Source: Bacillota bacterium (GTDB lineage Bacteria > Bacillota > Clostridia > Lachnospirales > Anaerotignaceae). From it: a DNA stretch of 9,463 bases. The position numbers were made by a program, and so were the translations under genes. Positions 1-5,156 of the stretch are shown piece by piece. The notes under the pieces were generated by a model. It saw only the letters and a list, made by a program, of their open reading frames with translations. It was not told where the DNA came from and did not search any database. Within the stretch, counting starts at the first letter, position 1. Every line of letters begins with the position of its first letter. The stretch covers positions 1 through 9,463 of the forward strand of contig JAUNCB010000027.1 in NCBI GenBank assembly GCA_030526765.1, read 5' to 3'.

Positions 1-407
1 TCCAGATGGTCGATCTCATGGCAAAGGGCTCTTGCCATCAGTTCTTCCCCTTCAATGATAAATTCGTTGCCCTCTCTGTCCATGGCTTTCACCTTCACAT
101 AATTGGGTCTTTCCACGGGGGCATATTTTCCGGGCAGGCTCAGGCAGCCTTCATCGTCTGTCTGAGAGCCGCTCACTTCCAGAATTTCGGGGTTCAGCAG
201 CTCCACCAGACCTTCCCCGATATCGATAATCACCGCTCTTTTCAGAATACCCACCTGAGGTGCTGCCAGACCTACGCCGTTTGCTTCATACATGGTGTCT
301 GCCATGTCATCCAAAAGGGTCAGCAGGTTGGGTGTGATCTCCTTGATGGGCTTACATGTTTTCCGCAGCACTTCATCTGTGCTGAGGCGAATGGTACGAA
401 GTGCCAT
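1..407 (-). CDS. def: Peptide deformylase, C-terminus cut by window edge
   Basis: Removes the formyl group from the N-terminal methionine of new proteins at the ribosome exit, using a bound metal ion. The 135 complete codons visible show all three family motifs: GVGLAAPQ (residues 44-51), EGCLS (86-90, with metal ligand Cys88) and HEIDH (130-134, ligands His130 and His134, catalytic Glu131). Only the C-terminal tail is missing, beyond base 1. The ATG at 407-405 is preceded, nine bases away, by a perfect AGGAGG at 422-417, which fixes the start; the protein begins MALRTIRL, normal for this family. It lies 126 bases after priA, and in Clostridia def usually follows priA and precedes fmt. A strong promoter overlapping the priA stop codon suggests separate transcription. 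Identification is secure from the motifs. Confidence 0.97.
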   Translation of the reverse strand, partial: MALRTIRLSTDEVLRKTCKPIKEITPNLLTLLDDMADTMYEANGVGLAAPQVGILKRAVIIDIGEGLVELLNPEILEVSGSQTDDEGCLSLPGKYAPVERPNYVKVKAMDREGNEFIIEGEELMARALCHEIDHL

Positions 408-512
408 AATTCTATTCCTCCTGTTTTATACTATCTCCAAAAAATGAACAATTTCCAAACTTCCTGTGAATTATTTTTAAAATGCGATATAGAAAAACCC
501 CGCAATCAGATT

Positions 513-541
513 ATTATATCACATCTTTTTCTCTTAAACAA
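513..541 (-). promoter_or_regulatory. Sigma-A-type promoter for def, overlapping the priA stop
   Basis: On the minus strand, TTGTTT (541-536) and a perfect TATAAT (518-513) are separated by exactly 17 bases, and TGA just before the -10 box makes it an extended -10 (TGnTATAAT). The -35 box includes the last priA codon and part of its TAA stop. Predicted transcription start is near 506, giving a leader of about 98 bases before the def ATG. The elements are read directly; activity is inferred. Confidence 0.7.
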
Positions 542-2972
542 TATTGACGGGATTCAGCGAAAGCTGATACCGCACGCTGCTTTTCCTGTCCTTCTTTCGC
601 TTTTCCACCACAGGCACCACCAGTGTCCGCAGGGCTTCCTCCTCCGCCGCCTTCACCATGAGCCGACAGCGGTATTCTCCCCGAAAACGATGGAGGGGCA
701 CAGGCCCAAGGAACTGAGCGATTTTTTCGCCGTCTGCCTCTCTCAGCTCTGCCGTCAGTGCTTCCGCAGCCGCCGCCACCTCTGCCTGCTCCGCTCCCGA
801 AAGGAGGATGCTGAAAAAGGAACCGAAGGGGGGATACTGCAGCATGCGCCGCATCAGGATCTCTTCCTCATAAAAGCCCCGATAATCCTGCTTTGCGGCA
901 TACTGCACCGCATAGTGCGCCGGGCGGTAGGTCTGCAGATACACCTCTCCTCCGCCGCTTCTTCTGCCGGCACGTCCCGCCGCCTGGGTCATCAGACGAA
1001 AGGCCGCTTCCGAGGCAGTATAGCTGTCGATCCCCAGAGAAAGGTCTGCCAGCATGATGCCCACCAGCGAAACCTTCGGGAAATCATGTCCCTTGGCGAT
1101 CATCTGCGTACCAATAAGGATATCCGCCTTTCCCTTGCCGAAGGTTTCCAGAATCTCCTCATGGCTGTGCTTCGTCAGTGTGGTATCCTGATCCATCCGC
1201 AGGATACGGGCTTCGGGGAAGAGCATCCTTGCCTCCTCCTCGATCTTCTGGGTCCCCGTACCGAAATAACGGATGTATCGGGAGCCGCATTGGGGGCAGA
1301 TTTTCGGCAAGGGCACCCTTCTGCCGCAGTAATGGCAGACCAGTGCCTCCTCCGCCCCGTGGTAGGTATAGGTGATGTCGCATTCAGGGCAGGTCATGGC
1401 TTCTCCACAGCTGCGGCAGGAAACAAAGGTGGCATAGCCTCTGCGGTTTAAGAAAAGCATGGTCTGCTCGCCCCGCCGCAGCCGTTCCCTTATGGCCTCC
1501 TCCAGCCCGCGGCTGAACATGGAGCGGTTGCCCTCTGCCAGTTCCTTCCGCAGATCGGTGACATGAACCTCAGGCAGAACCCCACCGCCTGCCCGCTCCT
1601 TCAGCTCCAGCAGGAGGTATTCCCCTGCCTGCGCCTTATGATAGCTTACCAGATCAGGAGTCGCCGTTCCCATAAGAAACAGGGCATTGCAGCGCTTCGC
1701 CAGCTCCGCCGCCACATCCTTCGTATCATATTTGGGGGTAATATCGGAAACATAGCTGTTTTCGTGGGCTTCATCCATGATGACAGCTCCCACATTCTGA
1801 AAGGGCATGAATAAGGCAGAACGAGGCCCGATGATGACGGAGATCTCTCCGTCCCTTGCCTTCTTCCACTGATCCACCCGCTCGCCCATGGAAAGGCGGC
1901 TGTGGGTCACGCTGACCTTTTCCCCGAAGCGGGATAAGAACCGCTCCAGAATCAGCGGTGTCAGGGCGATCTCAGGCACCAGTACAATAGCCTGCTGCCC
2001 CTTTTTCAGCACCTCTGCGATCACCTGCAGATACAGCTCCGTTTTGCCGCTGCCCGTTACTCCATGGAGGAGAACAGGCCGCTTTTCCGTCCGCTCCATT
2101 TCCCTGCAGATCTCTTCCAGTGCCGCCGCCTGCTCCGCCGTCGGCACAAAGGCAGCGGTGCGCTCCACATCCTCCCCATCGCACACATCCCGCAGCACGG
2201 TTTCTCTCCGTTCTCTGAGGATGCCCTTGGCAAGCAGGGTCTTTATGGGGGAATCGGTGATACCGAATTTTTCCTTCAGCTCCTCTGCCGTACTTTCTTC
2301 GCCGTTTGCCATGTATTCCAGAAGGAGCCGCTGTCCTGCCAGCCGCTTGTCGCTCTCCGCCTTCCGCCATACCGCCTCCAGCAGGGGATGCTCCGCATCC
2401 AGAGAAAGAAGCCGCCGTTCCTTTTTATATGCACTGTGTCTGAGGTGCTGCTTTCGCTCCAGCACACCCTTTTCCTCCAGACGGCTGAGCAGCTCCGTTA
2501 CCTTTCCCGTAAATTCCGCCTGAATATCATCCAGGGGTACATTCCGCCGCTCCCCGATGAACTCCACCAGCAGCCGTTCCTTAGGGGTCAGGCTGACCTC
2601 CTCTCCAAAATCCAGAAGGCTCACCGTCCAGCTGCTTTTGGTACGGATGCCCGCAGGCAGCATGGTCTGCAGGCATTGGTTCAAGGTACAGAAATAGCGT
2701 TCCTGCATCCATTTTGCCAGTTCCAGCAGCCTTGGTGTGAAGGAGGGCTTCCCCTCATCCAGCACCCCGAGGATGTCCTTCAGCCGCTCCGCAGGAATGT
2801 CCGTTTCCGCAGAGAGAGAAATGACATAGCCCTCCGTTCTGGCATTTCTTCTGCCAAAGGGCACAATGACCCGTGTTCCTTCTCTGAGTGTCAGCTCCGC
2901 AGGCACCCGATAATCAAACAATCTGTCCATGGCAGGGTTATTCAGCCCCACGATCACCTTCGCATACATCAT
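534..2972 (-). CDS. priA: Primosomal protein N' (replication restart helicase PriA)
   Basis: PriA is a 3'-to-5' superfamily 2 helicase that recognises abandoned replication forks and reloads the replisome. The 812 residues fall in order into an N-terminal fork-DNA-binding region, a winged-helix-like stretch (about 120-260) and the helicase core: Walker A GVTGSGKT (304-311), a Walker B/motif II that reads DEAH (400-403), motif V GTQMIAKGHDFP (621-632) and motif VI QAAGRAGR (663-670). A zinc-binding insertion carries eight cysteines in four CxxC pairs (519/522, 528/531, 546/549, 559/562). Length is slightly above the usual 730-800. The start follows GGAGGTGA by six bases; a second ATG directly after the first is equally possible. 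It follows rpoZ after a 75-base gap holding two hairpins. Most PriA proteins carry DEEH in motif II; DEAH should still work. Confidence 0.97.
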   Translation of the reverse strand: MMYAKVIVGLNNPAMDRLFDYRVPAELTLREGTRVIVPFGRRNARTEGYVISLSAETDIPAERLKDILGVLDEGKPSFTPRLLELAKWMQERYFCTLNQCLQTMLPAGIRTKSSWTVSLLDFGEEVSLTPKERLLVEFIGERRNVPLDDIQAEFTGKVTELLSRLEEKGVLERKQHLRHSAYKKERRLLSLDAEHPLLEAVWRKAESDKRLAGQRLLLEYMANGEESTAEELKEKFGITDSPIKTLLAKGILRERRETVLRDVCDGEDVERTAAFVPTAEQAAALEEICREMERTEKRPVLLHGVTGSGKTELYLQVIAEVLKKGQQAIVLVPEIALTPLILERFLSRFGEKVSVTHSRLSMGERVDQWKKARDGEISVIIGPRSALFMPFQNVGAVIMDEAHENSYVSDITPKYDTKDVAAELAKRCNALFLMGTATPDLVSYHKAQAGEYLLLELKERAGGGVLPEVHVTDLRKELAEGNRSMFSRGLEEAIRERLRRGEQTMLFLNRRGYATFVSCRSCGEAMTCPECDITYTYHGAEEALVCHYCGRRVPLPKICPQCGSRYIRYFGTGTQKIEEEARMLFPEARILRMDQDTTLTKHSHEEILETFGKGKADILIGTQMIAKGHDFPKVSLVGIMLADLSLGIDSYTASEAAFRLMTQAAGRAGRRSGGGEVYLQTYRPAHYAVQYAAKQDYRGFYEEEILMRRMLQYPPFGSFFSILLSGAEQAEVAAAAEALTAELREADGEKIAQFLGPVPLHRFRGEYRCRLMVKAAEEEALRTLVVPVVEKRKKDRKSSVRYQLSLNPVNIV

Positions 2973-2989
2973 TTCTCACCTCCCTTATC

Positions 2990-3018
2990 TACAATAAAAG
3001 CCCGTAAACACGGGCTTT
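2990..3018 (-). terminator. Terminator-like hairpin between rpoZ and priA
   Basis: A perfect 9-base inverted repeat (AAAGCCCGT / ACGGGCTTT at 2997-3005 and 3010-3018) with a four-base loop is followed, in the minus direction, by TTTTATTGT. This has the form of an intrinsic terminator after rpoZ. It ends only about 18 bases before the priA ATG, with no clear promoter in between, so full termination would silence priA; partial read-through or attenuation is more likely. Confidence 0.7.
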
Positions 3019-3021
3019 CAA

Positions 3022-3043
3022 GGGTTTCGGTTTCCCGATACCC
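3022..3043 (-). other. GAAA-tetraloop RNA hairpin after rpoZ
   Basis: In the minus-strand RNA, GGGU-A-UCGG pairs with CCGA-A-ACCC around a GAAA (GNRA) tetraloop, giving eight base pairs broken only by a central A-A mismatch. It starts four bases after the rpoZ stop codon and lies three bases before the terminator-like hairpin. The structure is read by eye. Its role (3'-end stability, attenuation or protein binding) is unknown, and it matches no riboswitch that I recognise. Confidence 0.5.
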
Positions 3044-3047
3044 AAAA

Positions 3048-3392
3048 TCAGTCTTCCATTTCGTCGATTTCGCCTGCCGCAGCCGCTGCTGCTGCCGCTG
3101 CCGCTTCTTCCTCTGCCATACAGTCAAACACTACTTCTGCCAGCTCGCCCTTTTCTCTTTCCACGATGGGCTGACCCTGACGCACCTTGATCTTTGCTTC
3201 ATACAGCTCTTCCACTGCGATGGAAACAGGCTTATTCACCTTGATATTATCTGCCAGAGGCTCTGCATTGTCCACCAGCTGTCTTGCTCTTTTTGCCGCT
3301 GCAATAACGATAGTGTATCTGCTGCCCAGTGTTTCATCCTCTGCATCTCTTGTAATTACTTCTAATAAATCAGAATAGGAAGGTCTTAACAT
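3048..3392 (-). CDS. rpoZ: DNA-directed RNA polymerase omega subunit
   Basis: Omega is the small RNA polymerase subunit that helps fold and hold beta' in the complex. The family core is clear: SRYTIVIAAAKRARQL (24-39) and KPVSIAVEEL (54-63). At 114 residues it is longer than the usual 70-90 because of a C-terminal extension: an acidic triplet (EEE, 94-96), ten alanines in a row (97-106) and an acidic end (GEIDEMED). The alanines use a mix of GCG, GCA and GCT. The start ATG lies two bases after the gmk stop, and its Shine-Dalgarno (AAAGGAG, 3409-3403) sits inside the last gmk codons, so translation of the two is probably coupled. In Firmicutes gmk and rpoZ are classic neighbours. Confidence 0.96.
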   Translation of the reverse strand: MLRPSYSDLLEVITRDAEDETLGSRYTIVIAAAKRARQLVDNAEPLADNIKVNKPVSIAVEELYEAKIKVRQGQPIVEREKGELAEVVFDCMAEEEAAAAAAAAAAGEIDEMED

Positions 3393-3394
3393 TT

Positions 3395-4003
3395 TTACAT
3401 CTCTCCTTTAAAAATCCGTTTGATCTCTTTATTTCTGCTGCATTTCATTTTTTCTGCTTCCACGATGGTCAGAATGTTGGCAGTTGCCTCCTCCACGGTG
3501 TCGTTGATGACCAGATAGTCATATTTCTCCACCAGTTCCATTTCCTCCAGCGCACGGCGCAGACGCAGGTTGATGGTCTCCTTATCCTCCGTACCGCGGT
3601 TGGTAAGGCGTCTGCCCAGCTCCTCCAGATTGGGAGGTACCATAAATACCAGAACCCCTTCGGGATAGATCTCCTTCACCTGCAGAGCCCCCTGCACCTC
3701 GATCTCAAGGATGACATTATTGCCCGCCATCAGCTGCTCTGTTACATATTTTCTCGGTGTGCCGTAGTAGTTGCCGCAGAATTCCGCCCATTCCAGCAGT
3801 TCCTTTCTGTCCCGCATCTGCTCAAATTCTTCTCTGGTATGGAAGAAATAGTGGACACCGTCTTCTTCATAATCTCTGGGTTTTCTTGTGGTAGCGGAAA
3901 TGGAAAGGGAAAAATCATCCTTTTCGCACAGCTTTCCCACGATCGTACCCTTTCCCGCGCCGGAGGGCCCGGAAATGATCAATAAGATACCCTGTTTTTT
4001 CAT
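3395..4003 (-). CDS. gmk: Guanylate kinase
   Basis: Phosphorylates GMP to GDP with ATP in the cytoplasm, an essential step in GTP and dGTP supply that also influences (p)ppGpp pools. The 202-residue protein is standard length. It has the P-loop SGPSGAGKGT (11-20) and the full guanylate kinase signature TTRKPRDYEEDGVHYFF (38-54), including the GMP-binding Arg40, Arg43 and Tyr52. The frame remains open for 27 codons further upstream, but those run into the end of yicC; the chosen ATG (MKKQGILL) has AAGGGGA seven bases upstream and matches the family N-terminus. It lies 43 bases after yicC and two bases before rpoZ. The remA (DUF370) gene that commonly sits between yicC and gmk is absent: the 43-base gap cannot hold it. 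Confidence 0.97.
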   Translation of the reverse strand: MKKQGILLIISGPSGAGKGTIVGKLCEKDDFSLSISATTRKPRDYEEDGVHYFFHTREEFEQMRDRKELLEWAEFCGNYYGTPRKYVTEQLMAGNNVILEIEVQGALQVKEIYPEGVLVFMVPPNLEELGRRLTNRGTEDKETINLRLRRALEEMELVEKYDYLVINDTVEEATANILTIVEAEKMKCSRNKEIKRIFKGEM

Positions 4004-4046
4004 ACTTACATCCCCTTCAAAAAAATCCTTCTTTCCAAAAAACCGC

Positions 4047-4931
4047 TTACTCCAGATTCTGGATCTGCTCTCTGATCTTTTCAATCTCGCTTTTCAGCTC
4101 GATGGTCGCCTTACCGATCTGAATATCATTAGCCTTGGATGCGATGGTGTTGGATTCTCTGTTCATTTCCTGCACCAGGAAATCCAGCTTTCTGCCCACC
4201 TGACCGCCGCCTTCCAGAATATCTCTGAGCTGCACCAGATGGCTTTCCAGTCTTGTGATCTCTTCATCCACACAGCCTCTGTCCGCAAAAACAGCAACCT
4301 CTGTGGCGATCCGCTGGGGGTCGATATCCACACCGTCCATCAGATCCTTCAGTCTGTTTGTGAGTTTTTCCCGATACTCCACCACTACCAGAGGAGAGCG
4401 TTCCTTCACCTCTGCCACCAGTGCTTTGATCCGTTCACCCTTTTTCAGAATATCGTTTTTCAGGTTTTCCCCTTCTGTGGTACGCATCGCCACGAATTTC
4501 TCCACAGCCTCATCCAGCGCAGGTGCCAGTGCATCCCAGATCACTGCTTCCTCCTGCTGTGCCTTTTCCACTGTCACCACATCGGGGAATTTTGCCACCA
4601 GCTCCAGCTTGCTTTCGCTGCCGGAAAGGCCGAATTTCTCCTCTAAGAGATTCAGCTTTTCCAGATATGCCGCTGCCAGTACCTCATTCAGCTTCACATC
4701 CACATCCGCTGCGGAAAAGGTTTCAAAGCTGATATATACATCGGTTTTTCCGCGGAATACATCCCGCATGATTCTTTTCTTGATCTTATCCTCCAGACTT
4801 GCCAGAGTACGGGGCAGCTTGATGGTCATATCGTTATAGCGGTGATTTACGGATTTCATTTCCACCGTAAATTTTCGTTCCTCCGCAATATGCTCGCCCC
4901 TGCCGTAGCCGGTCATGCTTCTTACATTCAT
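4047..4931 (-). CDS. yicC: YicC/YloC-family endoribonuclease
   Basis: Members of this family (E. coli YicC, B. subtilis YloC) are endoribonucleases; E. coli YicC has been linked to decay of the small RNA RyhB. The 294 residues are full length and carry the N-terminal hallmark SMTGYGR (5-11), EMKSVNHRYND (24-34), the acidic segment DEEITRLESH (222-231) and the conserved C-terminal block DFLVQEMNRESNTIASKAND (250-269). A helical stretch of coiled-coil character fills much of the middle (about 140-200) and the C-terminal end. The ATG is preceded by AAAGGAA seven bases upstream. It is the first gene of the minus-strand unit, with its own promoter just upstream, and is adjacent to gmk as in many Firmicutes. 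Family assignment is firm; the natural RNA targets here are unknown. Confidence 0.95.
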   Translation of the reverse strand: MNVRSMTGYGRGEHIAEERKFTVEMKSVNHRYNDMTIKLPRTLASLEDKIKKRIMRDVFRGKTDVYISFETFSAADVDVKLNEVLAAAYLEKLNLLEEKFGLSGSESKLELVAKFPDVVTVEKAQQEEAVIWDALAPALDEAVEKFVAMRTTEGENLKNDILKKGERIKALVAEVKERSPLVVVEYREKLTNRLKDLMDGVDIDPQRIATEVAVFADRGCVDEEITRLESHLVQLRDILEGGGQVGRKLDFLVQEMNRESNTIASKANDIQIGKATIELKSEIEKIREQIQNLE

Positions 4932-4974
4932 CGCTCGATTCCTTTCTTTCTCGTTCCATAAAAACAGTGGGTTT

Positions 4975-5004
4975 ATTATACCCTATCCCCCTTCGCAATG
5001 GCAA
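4975..5004 (-). promoter_or_regulatory. Sigma-A-type promoter for yicC-gmk-rpoZ
   Basis: On the minus strand, TTGCCA (5004-4999, one mismatch to TTGACA) and a perfect TATAAT (4980-4975) are 18 bases apart. Predicted start is near 4968, giving a short leader of about 36 bases before the yicC ATG. It is the only strong promoter match seen upstream of the first gene of this unit. Confidence 0.75.
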
Positions 5005-5101
5005 CAAAAACCACGGATTGTATACACTATTTTTAATTTTATTTTAATTTTTCTCTTTTGATTGTACTTCCTATAAAACAGATGCATTTTATCCTATCTT
5101 A

Positions 5102-5110
5102 TGGTAGAAT
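5102..5110 (+). promoter_or_regulatory. Extended -10 promoter for rqcH
   Basis: TGG followed by TAGAAT (5105-5110) forms an extended -10 element. No good -35 box is present 16-18 bases upstream, which extended -10 promoters can tolerate. The AT-rich stretch at 5029-5060 might help as upstream contact sequence. Predicted start is near 5117, about 40 bases before the rqcH ATG. The element is visible; its use is inferred. Confidence 0.5.
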
Positions 5111-5141
5111 AAAAAGTTAGAACGCATCAGCGAAAAAATAT

Positions 5142-5150
5142 AAGGAGGTG
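5142..5150 (+). promoter_or_regulatory. Strong ribosome binding site of rqcH
   Basis: AAGGAGGTG is a nearly perfect anti-16S match, ending its GGAGG core eight bases before the ATG at 5157. An in-frame GTG at 5148 overlaps this site and so cannot be its start, which fixes ATG 5157 as the start codon. Confidence 0.85.
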
Positions 5151-5156
5151 TCCTGT

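Noticed and set aside
480..505. GCGGGGTTTTT in the def leader as a terminator
   Set aside because: No complementary C-rich arm lies upstream in the leader, so no hairpin forms; only the GC-then-T pattern is present.
6..1451. Open plus-strand frame of 481 codons antisense to def and priA
   Set aside because: It runs through two genes with full family motifs on the other strand and across their intergenic region, is rich in His, Cys and Arg, and has no convincing ribosome binding site or recognisable domain.
2064..3365. Open plus-strand frame of 433 codons crossing priA and rpoZ
   Set aside because: It spans two real minus-strand genes and the hairpin gap, its product looks like no known protein, and it has no upstream signals.
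4004..4046. T-rich runs between yicC and gmk as a terminator
   Set aside because: The minus strand reads GCGGTTTTTTGG and GGATTTTTTTG, but no stem of useful length precedes either run.
4004..4084. Longer gmk start adding 27 residues
   Set aside because: The extension overlaps the yicC end, is basic and unlike the family N-terminus; the ATG at 4003 has its own Shine-Dalgarno and begins the normal guanylate kinase sequence.
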